NCBI GenBank assembly: GCA_910576335.1
Contig: CAJTIU010000001.1
Location: 1 to 64,000, forward strand
From: Lachnospiraceae bacterium
GTDB lineage: Bacteria; Bacillota; Clostridia; Lachnospirales; Lachnospiraceae
Direction: 5' to 3'
Length of the DNA: 64,000 nucleotides
The first letter of the stretch is position 1; the number at the start of each line of letters is the position of its first letter. Below the pieces are notes generated by a model, which was not told the DNA's origin, ran no database searches, and saw nothing but the letters and a program-made list of their open reading frames with translations. Position numbers and translations under genes: made by a program. Below are positions 1 through 8,534 of the stretch, one piece after another.

Positions 1-7
1 ACCTAAG

Positions 8-180
8 ATTATCCCGAATTATTCTCCCTAAGCGAGAGATTTAGGAAAGCTGACCGTGTAAATGACTAAAAAGTTATCCCGAATATTTCTCTAAGAAATG
101 CCGCTATTACTGGCTTTCTTTGATGTATTCGGGATAATCTGACTTTCGGTATAACCATTTTTGTCCCGAATTCGGGGTAA
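8..180. repeat. cluster of TTATCCCGAAT motifs
   Basis: The 11-mer TTATCCCGAAT occurs at 9-19 and 74-84. Its inverted form ATTCGGGATAA is at 127-137. A palindromic version, centred on CCCGAATTCGGG, lies at 161-180. No gene is convincing in 1-440, and the open frames there are low-quality. Such spaced direct and inverted copies resemble recombinase arm sites or a regulator's operators at an element end, but nothing here identifies the binding protein. Confidence 0.5.
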
Positions 181-445
181 AAGTGGCAAGCAATGCAATC
201 TTCCGTAAGATTGCGTATTTAGCAGAAATCCCGTACCCGGAATTTCTGCTAAATGCTTGTTGGTGACATATCCCCAAACCCCTGAGATCATTGCCGTTGG
301 CAATGGCTGCGCATTCCGTTGGAACGCTGAAAAACAAAAGCGGAGAGAACCTATTGTCGTGATTTTTGCGATTCCCTCTGCGGTTCCCGCCCGGTGGGAA
401 TGTCCAGCAAATGCTCCACATTCGCCCGGACATTATGGAGCTCCT

Positions 446-943
446 TCATATCAGCCCTGGCCTGCTTGTAAGAAGAATAGGCTTTCCGTTTCTGTTGATA
501 CCCTTCCACTCGTCATAGATGGGCTTGGTATCCCGGTAGAGGTCAACAAGATGAAGCAGTTCCTTCAACTCGTTCAGACGTTCATGCTTTGCTTTCATGG
601 ACGTGTTGATGGCCTCGGCCCGCTCACCCTGGGCGGCGATATGGGCCTCCAAATCTTCCAGAGTGACGATGCCTCTCTCGGTCAGAAAATTGACGGCCTC
701 GGCAAAATCTTTGAGGTTCCCAATCCTGGCGTTGCGGCTCCATGCTCCGGCGTTCCGGCCCTCATAGTAGTCGGTCAACAGGGCGGCAAGTGTCGGGGCC
801 TGGGGCTGGCTCAATTCTTCTTTTATGGCCTTAATCCAATCTGTCAGGCCGGCGATTTTCTTCCGAATATCCCGCAGGATGTTGTTGGCCTTTTTTATGC
901 GATACAGGAGATCACTGTGCTCTGTCGGTATACTCGTGACCAC
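446..943 (-). pseudogene. relaxase C-terminal fragment
   Basis: The 165-residue minus-strand frame resembles the C-terminal helical part of relaxases from clostridial conjugative transposons: an NLK-FAEAVNFLTERGI stretch, then LEAHIAA, then a charged coiled-coil ending in LVDLYRDTKPIYDEW. The N-terminal nicking domain with its Tyr and His motifs is absent. The frame ends abruptly next to a plus-strand fragment at about 944, which marks a rearrangement junction. Family assignment rests on remembered motif similarity. It is a remnant and probably not expressed as a working relaxase. Confidence 0.55.
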
Positions 944-1357
944 AATAAAAAGGCCACTGCAGAAAATCTGCTAAAGAAACTCCGTGAGCTTTCAGAGGAT
1001 GACTGCAAGAAGTTGATCTGTGATATTCAAAGAAACTATCACCTGCCCTGGAAAGCAAGGACCGTTGGAGAGATGATCGCTGTGGCAAGACAGGAATCCG
1101 GTGTCCAGAAACTGGAAGGGCATGACATCATGGCACTGGAACGCTTTGACCCGGAAGTGACGCATATGATTGTGTTTGATGTGCTTTCGAGGGAATCTCC
1201 CATAGGAGATAAAGGTGAACGGATGCGGCTGTTTCTGACAGAAGCCGGATATAAAAAAGCGTTGGAGAATCAGGGCAGGTCTTTCATCCGGATTCTGAAT
1301 CATGCAAAAGTGTCGCAGGGGCATTTGAGGTATGACCGGCCAGACGGAGAACGGTAA
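944..1357 (+). pseudogene. 5'-truncated copy of a conjugative-element accessory gene
   Basis: The frame from about 944 to the stop at 1357 matches the minus-strand protein at 7055-8101 over about 115 residues. Both contain GHDIMALERFDPEV followed by HMIVFDVLS and, a little later, GDKG-MRLFLT-AGY-K. The first roughly 30 residues of the family are missing, because the frame runs upstream into antisense relaxase sequence. The longer open frame from 257 is therefore a chance chimera. After the shared NHA motif the tail differs from the other copy. The function of the family is unknown to me. The two copies face each other around the defence genes. Confidence 0.6.
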
Positions 1358-1486
1358 AAAGGTTCTGTTACCTAACCAATGTATGCCTTTGAATATATAC
1401 GAAAACATATGGATTTATAGACAGCCAAAGGTATCCGCTTCTTTATCTTCGCTGTATAATTTTGCAAAAAACATACAAACTATATT

Positions 1487-1517
1487 TTGACATATCTATT
1501 GACCTTTTGGGTATAAA
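1487..1517 (+). promoter_or_regulatory. candidate promoter for the AbiE pair
   Basis: TTGACA at 1487-1492 is followed, after a long 19-bp spacer, by TATAAA at 1512-1517, just ahead of the antitoxin gene. The spacing is not ideal, and TTGACC at 1499-1504 is an alternative -35. Confidence 0.4.
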
Positions 1518-1541
1518 TATGGTAGTATGGAGGTGGAAGGA

Positions 1542-2180
1542 GTGGATACCTGTATGCTGAAGGAATATCTGGAAAAAAACTATGGTTATAACGAACCAAT
1601 CTTCATAAATGAGATCCGGCTGGATGGGCTTAATGATAATGCGTTGCGCCAGTATTTCAAACGGATGCTCAGGTCAGGCGATCTGGCGCGTTTTGATACC
1701 GGGATTTATTATCTTCCCAAAGCATCACGGCTGCTGAAAAAAAGTTATTTAGATCCCATGAAAGTCATTATGCGCAAATATGTGCAAAGTACAACAGAAA
1801 CCTATGGATACTTCGCCGGAGCCACTTTTGCCAATCAGATTGGTCTAACAACCCAGATGCCGGCAACGCTTGAGATTGTAACGTCAAAAGAATCGACAAA
1901 GGGGCGTACCGTTACCGTAGGCTCCCAGGCCGTCCGGCTGAAACGGCCCGCCACAACTATAACATCGGAAAATGCAGGACTGCTCCAATTTTTGGATGCC
2001 GTTTCCCAGGCAGAAAAATATTCCGAGCTTTCTGATTCTGATACTGGGATTCTTCTGAAAAACTATGCAAAGCAGCAAAATTACAGCAAGGAGCTTCTTT
2101 CCGGCGTGCTGCTTGGCATTACGGGTCCTACTGCAAAAAAACTGATTGAATGGGGAATTATTTATGAATTTACATCATGA
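1542..2180 (+). CDS. AbiEi-like (DUF6088) antitoxin of a type IV toxin-antitoxin system
   Basis: This protein of about 210 residues has an N-terminal winged-helix region (LKEYLEKNYGYNEPIF then LRQYFKRMLRSGDLARFDTGIYYLP) and a C-terminal domain typical of the AbiEi/DUF6088 antitoxins. Those proteins repress their own operon and counteract an AbiEii nucleotidyltransferase. The toxin gene follows with a 17-bp overlap, the usual gene order. Three starts are possible: ATG 1527 (no RBS), GTG 1542 (GGAGG eight bases upstream) and ATG 1554 (AAGGAG eleven bases upstream); I chose 1542. Family members act in abortive infection against phage and in element maintenance. The identification is by motif and context. 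Confidence 0.8.
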   Translation: MDTCMLKEYLEKNYGYNEPIFINEIRLDGLNDNALRQYFKRMLRSGDLARFDTGIYYLPKASRLLKKSYLDPMKVIMRKYVQSTTETYGYFAGATFANQIGLTTQMPATLEIVTSKESTKGRTVTVGSQAVRLKRPATTITSENAGLLQFLDAVSQAEKYSELSDSDTGILLKNYAKQQNYSKELLSGVLLGITGPTAKKLIEWGIIYEFTS

Positions 2181-3084
2181 CCACGAAGCATTTAGTGAGC
2201 TTATCATCGCTGCTTCTAACGAACTGCATATACCTCCCGGAATCATTGAAAAAGATTATTATGTTACACTTGCGCTCCGGGAGCTGGCCTCCAGGGTAAA
2301 GGGAATGGTTTTTAAGGGCGGGACATCCCTGACAAAATGCTATCAGATATTGGAACGCTTTTCGGAAGATATTGATATTTCCTATGCAGCATCGGAAGGT
2401 GTTCCTGGCGAAAGCCGCAAGCGGCAGCTAAAAAAGGCGGTTGTTTCTTCCATAGAGTCTATGGGGTTCTCTGTTGCAAACATCGAAGAAACCCGCAGCC
2501 GGCGTAGTTATAACTGTTACAGAGCCAGTTATTCCAGCATCTATTCCTCGTTATTGGAATTAAAGCCGGAATTAGTCATTGAGACCTATATCGCCCTGTT
2601 GCCCTTTCCGACAGTAAGCCGTATGGCCGATAACTATATTTACCGTTTCCTGAAAATGACGGAGCAGGGGGAAATGGCAGAAGAATTTGGACTTATGCCT
2701 TTTGAGATCACAACACAGGCGATTGAACGGACTCTTATTGATAAGGTTTTTGCCCTCTGTGATTATTATCTGTCAGATAAGGTTGACCGACATTCACGGC
2801 ATTTATATGATATTTACAAGATTATGGAATACACGAAGCCGGATGCATCTTTGTCAGGACTTGTACAGGAAGTTCGGAGCCTGCGGGAACCTCTTCTGGT
2901 CTGTCCGTCTGCTAAAACAGGGGTATGTATCAATGACGTTCTGGCAGAGATTGTAAATAAGGAAGTATATCGGAATGATTACGAAACAATTACTGGTAAA
3001 CTTTTATTTACATATGTTCCTTATGAAACAGTCATTGGTGGGATAAAGGAGATTATCAGCAGAGAATATTTCAGAAACCTTTAA
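2164..3084 (+). CDS. AbiEii-like nucleotidyltransferase toxin
   Basis: The 306-residue protein has the AbiEii nucleotidyltransferase signature: FKGGTSLTK at residues 50-58 and RFSEDIDI at 65-72, which holds the two metal-binding acidic residues. Characterised relatives are GTP-dependent nucleotidyltransferases that arrest growth. ATG 2164 is preferred over the in-frame ATG 2146, because it begins inside the antitoxin's last codons and follows a GGGGA sequence, giving translational coupling. Length is normal for the family and no key residue is visibly lost. With the upstream antitoxin it forms a complete AbiE-type pair inside element remnants. Confidence 0.85.
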   Translation: MNLHHDHEAFSELIIAASNELHIPPGIIEKDYYVTLALRELASRVKGMVFKGGTSLTKCYQILERFSEDIDISYAASEGVPGESRKRQLKKAVVSSIESMGFSVANIEETRSRRSYNCYRASYSSIYSSLLELKPELVIETYIALLPFPTVSRMADNYIYRFLKMTEQGEMAEEFGLMPFEITTQAIERTLIDKVFALCDYYLSDKVDRHSRHLYDIYKIMEYTKPDASLSGLVQEVRSLREPLLVCPSAKTGVCINDVLAEIVNKEVYRNDYETITGKLLFTYVPYETVIGGIKEIISREYFRNL

Positions 3085-3271
3085 TGAAGTCAATAAAATC
3101 TTTCCTTTTTTGAAACTGTGTTTCCAGTGGGAAATCACTTATGAATATACATTGTAAATGGCAGATAAAGATTTTATTATAAAATATATAAATTGGGATT
3201 AGCTGTAGATGTGGCGGGTGAACATTGGATACCGCTGATACAGGAATTGTAAAATATAGGGAGGAACCCAT

Positions 3272-4219
3272 TTGGATACAACTGAGAAAAAGAAATCACG
3301 TGATTTTAATATTTACTACCTGAATTTTAGTAAGGTATATGAAATCGCAATGATGATCAACAATGTTATCCTTACTAAAATTGAAACCGACAAATCAAGT
3401 AGCTTTGAAGAGCAGTATGGCTTCACATCGTCTATCTCTGCACAAGGAACAAAACAGTTCCTTGATGGAATTAAGGCATCTATTTCAGCAGACGCAAGGG
3501 AAACTTCTACATCATCGTCAAAAGTAGTGGAAAGTTTAGACGTAAAAACAACTAAATCTATCCTTTTGCGTAGGATTATTGAGCAGTGTGCCTCTGTGAC
3601 TTTATTGGACAACTCGGCAGAGGGCGATCTTGTAAAAGTAGATCGCGTTAAATTAGGACTGCTGAACGAGGAAAGTCTGCGGCAATTCCTTATTTTACGC
3701 CGTGATGCATTAAAGGGTATGCAGGTAGAAGGTATGGAAGTAAATAATCTGGTCAGTTCGATGTTGCAAGACTATGCCTACATTTTGAAGGGACTTGTAT
3801 ATGATGAAAGTATGAAAGAGCCAGTGTCTGAAATTATCATTAAGATTCCTATGGAGATTCAATCGGAATTTGAAAACAAGTACAATATCAACGATTTGCT
3901 TATTGGTCATGTATCTATCGTTGGCATTTATAAAGGTATTGTAGGCGAAGAATTTATTACTTCAAATACATTTACTTATTTCCAAGAAACAGGTGCTCGC
4001 AAGGAAAAGCAGGAGGAAACTGCCAGCAAAATAATCAAAAGCAACACGCAGTCTGTATCACATAACACAAAAACAAAAAAGAGTGATGATGATTATCACT
4101 TTGTTGACACCTTGGCGATAATTCAAGATGTGGCATTCAAGCTGGAAGAAATCCCCGCTCCAAAGCTTCACTGGTGGAATCGCATTGGTGTTTGGTTGAG
4201 TAAACTGTGGAGGAAATAA
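3272..4219 (+). CDS. DUF6414-like protein, first gene of an AAA+ module
   Basis: The 315-residue protein starts at TTG 3272 with AGGGAGG seven bases upstream and no better ATG nearby. It begins DFNIYYLNFSKVYEIAMMIN, continues with a Ser/Thr-rich segment, and then has EGDLVKVDRVKLGLLNEESL and a mixed alpha/beta middle. The general pattern recalls DUF6414 proteins, which occur in phage-defence neighbourhoods; I cannot confirm the match. The C-terminus is basic and Trp-rich (WWNRIGVWLSKLWRK), suggesting membrane or partner contact. It lies 2 bp ahead of the ATPase gene, so the two are almost certainly co-expressed. No catalytic motif is visible. Confidence 0.6.
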   Translation: MDTTEKKKSRDFNIYYLNFSKVYEIAMMINNVILTKIETDKSSSFEEQYGFTSSISAQGTKQFLDGIKASISADARETSTSSSKVVESLDVKTTKSILLRRIIEQCASVTLLDNSAEGDLVKVDRVKLGLLNEESLRQFLILRRDALKGMQVEGMEVNNLVSSMLQDYAYILKGLVYDESMKEPVSEIIIKIPMEIQSEFENKYNINDLLIGHVSIVGIYKGIVGEEFITSNTFTYFQETGARKEKQEETASKIIKSNTQSVSHNTKTKKSDDDYHFVDTLAIIQDVAFKLEEIPAPKLHWWNRIGVWLSKLWRK

Positions 4220-4221
4220 CT

Positions 4222-5769
4222 ATGGATTGTACATTGTTTACATACCGTAATCTTGAGGAATTGAGGAAAATCCAAGAAGAAAGAGAAGTATTTGCCTTTA
4301 TATTCGGAGAGACGAAGGATATGCTTGATTCATGTTCTGACGTTTGCATTGACATATCTGCCTTAGTTTATTTTCTGTTAAGCAACAAAAACAATATAGA
4401 ACTGACATATATAAATTTTACAAGTATGGCGGAGGATACAGTTGTAATTGCAGAAGCGGCTATTGTGGAAAATGCCATAGAATTACTGCCTCTTTTGTTT
4501 TCTGGTCATAAATGCTATTTTGAAGAAGATGATGAAAGGAATTCCAGCACTGAGGAAAAGCACGAATTTAAGCCATATCCCAGGCAAAAGATATATAAAT
4601 ACAATAATATGCAGGATTTGGACATAATTATTCGATACGCAGAAACGAATGACATTCCAATTTCAACTTTTTCTCAGGCAGGCGGTGAACTGCGAAAAGT
4701 ATTTGAACAGTTCAATAACTCTTCCAAATTGGCTATATTGGATTTGACTTCAGTTTCATATGCAATTGAGGACAACAAAGCTCTGATTTATGCACTTGAA
4801 CAATTTCTTAGCATTATGCCAAATATCAGGGTTATTGCACAAACTGTTCAGATTGATGTGCTGCTAAAATATTTTCCACTGTTTTTGGATGGACAGGAAC
4901 CTGTCTGTAAATTGCTTCCTGATTTATCCAGTTTAGGAGAAAAAGAACCTGAAGATAATAAACTTACAAAAGTTACAGACTTAAGTGCCGGGGCTTTTGA
5001 CACATTCATCGATACATTCAATCATAATTTGATTGGACATAAATATTTTAAAGATAGACTGCGGTATGCTCTAAAGAATTTTATTTTTCTAAACAAAGCA
5101 AAGGAACAGAAAATTCTTTCGATTTTCCTGTTTGGTCCATCTGGTATCGGAAAAACTGAGGTTGCAAGACTTATTGCGAGCGGGCTTCAAAATGATTGTT
5201 ATTTAGCCAAAATCAATTTCCAGAATTATAGTAGTCAAGATGCATTAAATAGTTTGATTGGGAGTCCGGCAGGTTATGTTGGCTGTAATCATGGGGAATT
5301 AAGTGAGAAAATCAAAAAGAGCAAAGTAGGTGTACTGCTTTGCGATGAATTTGAAAAGACTACTCGCCCGGTTTTATCTTTCTTTCTGGAGTTGCTGGAA
5401 GAGGGTCGTTTCACAGATTCCATGACAAGAGAGTATGACATGAATGGATATGTTATTATCTTTACTTCGAATCTTCTCAGCGAAGCAGAATATAAGAAAG
5501 CTATTCTTCCTGAGCTTCAGACACGTATTGATTTAGTATGCGAATTTGAAGAGCCTACAATGGCAGAGAAGACAGCCTTTTTGGATTTGCTACTGGAGAA
5601 AGCAAAAATTAAGTATTCTGAGCAATTTACAGAGATCGAAATGACTGAAGATGAGAAAAAGCAGTTATATGCCTTTGAGTATTCGTCTATTTCGGCATTG
5701 AGGGATATCAAGCGAGTGTTTAACAACCGCCTCATGGATTACTTTACAGAAAAAGGTGTTTTGCGATAA
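4222..5769 (+). CDS. ClpB/ClpA-like AAA+ ATPase with a duplicated novel N-terminal region
   Basis: The 515-residue protein starts at ATG 4222, seven bases after GGAGG; the ATG at 4207 overlaps that RBS. Residues 269-440 form a Clp D2-type AAA+ domain: Walker A GPSGIGKT 305-312, IGSPAGYVG 346-354, Walker B VLLCDE 371-376, sensor-1 TSN 415-417 and an arginine finger in LQTRID near 435. Residues 1-230 match no family I know and look like two similar halves (about 5-95 and 124-222). A second AAA+ ring, a ClpP-binding loop and a Clp N-domain are not seen. Fixed pairing with the upstream gene suggests a two-component system powered by ATP. A defence role is inferred only from the neighbouring AbiE pair and the element setting. 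Confidence 0.75.
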   Translation: MDCTLFTYRNLEELRKIQEEREVFAFIFGETKDMLDSCSDVCIDISALVYFLLSNKNNIELTYINFTSMAEDTVVIAEAAIVENAIELLPLLFSGHKCYFEEDDERNSSTEEKHEFKPYPRQKIYKYNNMQDLDIIIRYAETNDIPISTFSQAGGELRKVFEQFNNSSKLAILDLTSVSYAIEDNKALIYALEQFLSIMPNIRVIAQTVQIDVLLKYFPLFLDGQEPVCKLLPDLSSLGEKEPEDNKLTKVTDLSAGAFDTFIDTFNHNLIGHKYFKDRLRYALKNFIFLNKAKEQKILSIFLFGPSGIGKTEVARLIASGLQNDCYLAKINFQNYSSQDALNSLIGSPAGYVGCNHGELSEKIKKSKVGVLLCDEFEKTTRPVLSFFLELLEEGRFTDSMTREYDMNGYVIIFTSNLLSEAEYKKAILPELQTRIDLVCEFEEPTMAEKTAFLDLLLEKAKIKYSEQFTEIEMTEDEKKQLYAFEYSSISALRDIKRVFNNRLMDYFTEKGVLR

Positions 5770-5822
5770 TAAGTATTGATAGTTCACATACGATTCAATG
5801 TCTCTTGACATTAAAAACACTA

Positions 5823-5836
5823 CCATTTCGAAATGG
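5823..5836. other. 14-bp perfect palindrome CCATTTCGAAATGG
   Basis: A perfect palindrome 54 bp after the ATPase stop codon. It is too short for a terminator and could be a protein-binding site. Between here and 6286 there is no convincing gene, only the hairpins listed next. Confidence 0.4.
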
Positions 5837-5851
5837 GAGAAAAATATTCTG

Positions 5852-5885
5852 CAGCTACGAGGAGACTTGTAGCTGTTATTTGATT
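5852..5885 (+). terminator. terminator of the DUF6414-like/AAA+ module
   Basis: CAGCTAC (5852-5858) pairs with GTAGCTG (5869-5875), followed by a T-rich tract. It lies 83 bp after the ATPase stop. Confidence 0.55.
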
Positions 5886-6071
5886 TAATTTAGGCATATT
5901 CTTATTCTTTTACTATATATAGCTTCTTTTCGTTGACTGATTCCATATCTTGTGCTACACTTCCCATGTAATTGATTTTTGTGCGAATCCTTTTTAGGGA
6001 GATACAGTCAGAAACGCCTGTATGCGGTATCGGTTCCGCATTGCACACGCTGTTAAGTTTGTATGAATGTG

Positions 6072-6117
6072 CCAGCAGTATCACTACGCCCTGTAAGTGA
6101 TATACCGCTGGTTTTTA
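6072..6117 (+). terminator. rho-independent terminator
   Basis: The arm CCAGCAGTATCACT (6072-6085) pairs with AGTGATATACCGCTGG (6096-6111), with a small bulge, and TTTTTATTTT follows. Confidence 0.6.
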
Positions 6118-6148
6118 TTTTGGAAAATTTATAATCTCTATTCAGAGC

Positions 6149-6216
6149 AGGAATGACGCTGGTTCACAGGAAACTGTGGACGCCGGAAATATCAGTGAGG
6201 TCATTCCTGTTTTTTT
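6149..6216 (+). terminator. structured leader or attenuator with nested hairpins
   Basis: An outer stem CAGGAATGAC (6149-6158) / GTCATTCCTG (6200-6209) is followed directly by seven Ts. Inside it sits a second hairpin, CACAG-GAAA-CTGTG (6165-6178). The structure lies 70 bp ahead of the small gene at 6287, so it could attenuate that gene or end an upstream transcript. Confidence 0.5.
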
Positions 6217-6286
6217 GCTGTCCGGAAGCCGGAGGGCTTATAAGGATAGAAAATATTGACAAGGAAGAAAGGAAGGTGGAGAACGA

Positions 6287-6490
6287 TTGCAGAAAGTAAG
6301 ATGGCTGGATCAGGACTGCAACAAATGCGGCAGGCAGTTAAACAGCTGGGATGCTCGGTTATCAAAGACTCTGGCATATAAATATCCCTGCTGTGAATCC
6401 TGTATCGCCGGGGAATATGATATGTCAGCGGAGAGGCTGCGGGACCGTATGGAAGACTATTTCGGGATGCGCCCCTGCCAGGGGCTGTAG
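6287..6490 (+). CDS. small Cys-rich conjugative-element protein
   Basis: A 67-residue protein starting at TTG 6287, a few bases after GGAAGGTGGAG. It has two Cys pairs, CNKCG near residue 12 and CCESC near residue 36, which would form a small zinc-binding fold, and ends MRPCQGL. It precedes the 6503 gene by 12 bp, so the two form a small operon. I cannot name a family. Short CxxC proteins of this sort are frequent among accessory genes of clostridial conjugative elements. Confidence 0.5.
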   Translation: MQKVRWLDQDCNKCGRQLNSWDARLSKTLAYKYPCCESCIAGEYDMSAERLRDRMEDYFGMRPCQGL

Positions 6491-6502
6491 GGAGGAATTA
6501 AG

Positions 6503-7276
6503 ATGAAAGAAGATTATAAGGAATATAACCTGTTGACAAAACGGCTGCTGGAAGAAGGATACTCGGCGGAGCATCATCCGGATCATGTGCGGGTTGACGT
6601 TCCCATGTGGCAGGAGAAAACCCTTGATAATTATGATGGAGGGTTTACCTATGAACGCTGGTGGATCTTTGAACAGACTTTCAAGACCCCCTGCGGCCTG
6701 CAGTGCAAAGGGCTCCAGTGCCACAGCAACATGAGTTACATGGGAATCGAGTGGACTTTTGAAAATGATATGGCTACCATCCGCTGTCCTTATGAAAAGA
6801 AAGAGTGTAAGCTGAAACATGAATATCTTCAGGAGAACAAGGTACTCAGATATGAGTGTGAGGTTCATATGGCCGAAGAAGAATATTTCTATGAAGGAAG
6901 TGTAGAGCATATCTTAAAACTGCATGATGATGAGATACGGAGACAGGAGATCAGTTTTGGACTGCAGAGGAAGGGGCGCGTCTGCCGGGAGCATATGAGG
7001 TTCAACCGGGATACACTGGAATGGGAGATGAATTATGACCCGTATTACTGCGGATTAAGCAGATGTGCAGGGATGTGTCCGGTTCTGGGGCATGAACTGG
7101 ATAAGAAAAGAGGGAATGTATTTTATCCATATCTGCAGCATCCATATCTGCAAATCGGCTCTTTGGATGTAATGGGGGAACTGGCAATCAATCTGATTTC
7201 GATCAGCTGCCGTATTTGCCACGCCCCCCGGCAGGCCCTGCACGAACAGGGCGGGGCTGTTACAGGCTGCGGATAG
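6503..7276 (+). pseudogene. element-encoded Cys-rich protein, 3' end replaced
   Basis: ATG 6503 follows GGAGGAATTAAG. Up to about residue 205 (near 7120) the sequence looks like a genuine protein with many Cys residues (CGLQCKGLQC, CPYEKKECK, CGLSRCAGMCP), suggesting several zinc sites. From about 7125 a 12-bp sequence, TCCATATCTGCA, is repeated in tandem (7126-7137 and 7141-7152). The remaining residues then read into DNA that is the antisense of the neighbouring minus-strand frame. The natural C-terminus therefore appears lost at a rearrangement point. No known family is recognised. Confidence 0.5.
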
Positions 7277-8101
7277 CGTCGCCGCATCATAGCCCCGCAT
7301 ACGCCGCCGCTTTGCCAGAGCAGCGCACGCTGCAGGAACTCTCCCCAAGTCTTTAGGGAGCCGTGAAGAAGTACCATTATGATCTGCGCCATCGTCGCGT
7401 CCGGCCTGCCACAGCCGGTTTCGTGGGTTGCGTTTACCGCTCGGACATCCTGGATTCATCACCTCCTTAGGCCGCCTGTCACCGCGCCGCCCCATCTGCC
7501 GCTCGGAACACAGAATGAAGTACCTGTACGAAATGTTCGCAAATCCCCGCAGCAGCTTATCCATGCCATCCCACAGACTGTCCAGACGGGTGCGAAGGTC
7601 GTCCACGTCGGCAGCGTAAATACTCCCGGTCGCATGGTTTTTCAGTCTGACCTCGCCCCGTTCCTGGCTGTCTAAAAATTTCTGGTAGCCGGCATCCGTA
7701 AGGAACAGGCGCATCTTGTCGCCTTTATCCCCGACAGGGGCATTACCTGAAAGCACGTCAAAGACAATCATGTGCTTTACTTCCGGGTCAAAGCGTTCCA
7801 GGGCCATGATGTCATGCCCCTTCAATTTCTCCGCACCGGATTTCTGCCTGGCCTCTGCCAGTAGTTCCCCCATCGTCTTAGGTCCTGCCGGAATCCGGTA
7901 GTTTTTCCGAATATCCTGAATGAGCGCCAGACAGTCTTTTTCCGGCATGGCGTCCAGCTTTCGCATAAGCTCCGCCGCCGTTTTCCTCTTTACCGGGTCC
8001 GGTATATAGGGGAGGCACATGCGCAGCTCATAAGTGACACCTGATTTCCCATAGCCTTCCGTCTGGAAGATCAGGCGCTTTTCCATTTCGTTCAGTTCCA
8101 T
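7055..8101 (-). CDS. conjugative-element accessory protein, second copy
   Basis: Start ATG 8101 has AGGAG seven bases upstream. The first 190 or so residues (MELNEMEKRLIFQTEGYG onward, including GHDIMALERFDPEV and GDKGDKMRLFLT) are the full-length version of the truncated plus-strand copy at 944-1357. A strong internal AAGGAGG precedes an in-frame ATG near 7454 (MNPGCPSGKRNP), so a second protein may begin there. The far C-terminal part, after about 7190, overlaps the tail of the gene on the other strand and is probably not natural. Function is unknown. I trust the N-terminal two thirds most. Confidence 0.5.
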   Translation of the reverse strand: MELNEMEKRLIFQTEGYGKSGVTYELRMCLPYIPDPVKRKTAAELMRKLDAMPEKDCLALIQDIRKNYRIPAGPKTMGELLAEARQKSGAEKLKGHDIMALERFDPEVKHMIVFDVLSGNAPVGDKGDKMRLFLTDAGYQKFLDSQERGEVRLKNHATGSIYAADVDDLRTRLDSLWDGMDKLLRGFANISYRYFILCSERQMGRRGDRRPKEVMNPGCPSGKRNPRNRLWQAGRDDGADHNGTSSRLPKDLGRVPAACAALAKRRRMRGYDAATLSAACNSPALFVQGLPGGVANTAADRNQIDCQFPHYIQRADLQIWMLQIWIKYIPSFLIQFMPQNRTHPCTSA

Positions 8102-8199
8102 GTGAATCTCCTTTCTCCTGAAAATGGATATGAAAAAAGGGCGTCCACCTATAAAAGTGAAACGCCCACAGCAATCAGCGGCCAGGCAATACACCGGAC

Positions 8200-8534
8200 C
8201 GCTGGCGTTATTACTCGCTGACAGGCTGGGACACGAAAAGGTATCCACAACACTGAATACCTACTCGCATCTGTTTCCACACAAACAGAAGGAGCTTGTC
8301 AGCAATCTGGAACAGCTTGCGGCAACCGTTGGTGTTACACCGACACCGGAGCCGCCAACGAGTAACCCTTTACTTGAAACTATGGGAATTTCCTATGATG
8401 ATGGCACGTTTGACAGTTTAGCTACTTCAGATACAGTATGCGCCAATACAGGACTTCCATACGGACCGGCGCCACTGCCAAAGGAAGCAGCACTGGGAAA
8501 AGTTATCCCTATGCCCCAAAGAAAAGTTATTTGA
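8200..8534 (+). pseudogene. tyrosine integrase C-terminal fragment
   Basis: From about residue 26 of the open frame the protein reads LADRLGHEKVSTTLNTYSHL and then FPHKQ, the C-terminal end of a tyrosine recombinase. LGH contains a catalytic His and NTYSH the nucleophilic Tyr. The catalytic Arg and the HxLR box are absent, so the fragment cannot recombine DNA. An inverted repeat, GGGCGT/ACGCCC, lies just upstream (near 8140-8166). The gene stops 140 bp before the guaA-derived repeat at 8677, as expected for an integrase next to its own att site. Confidence 0.7.

Noticed and set aside
257..945. N-terminal part of a 366-residue plus-strand open frame
   Set aside because: It is antisense to the relaxase fragment and only joins the real family sequence at about 944, so it is a chance fusion.
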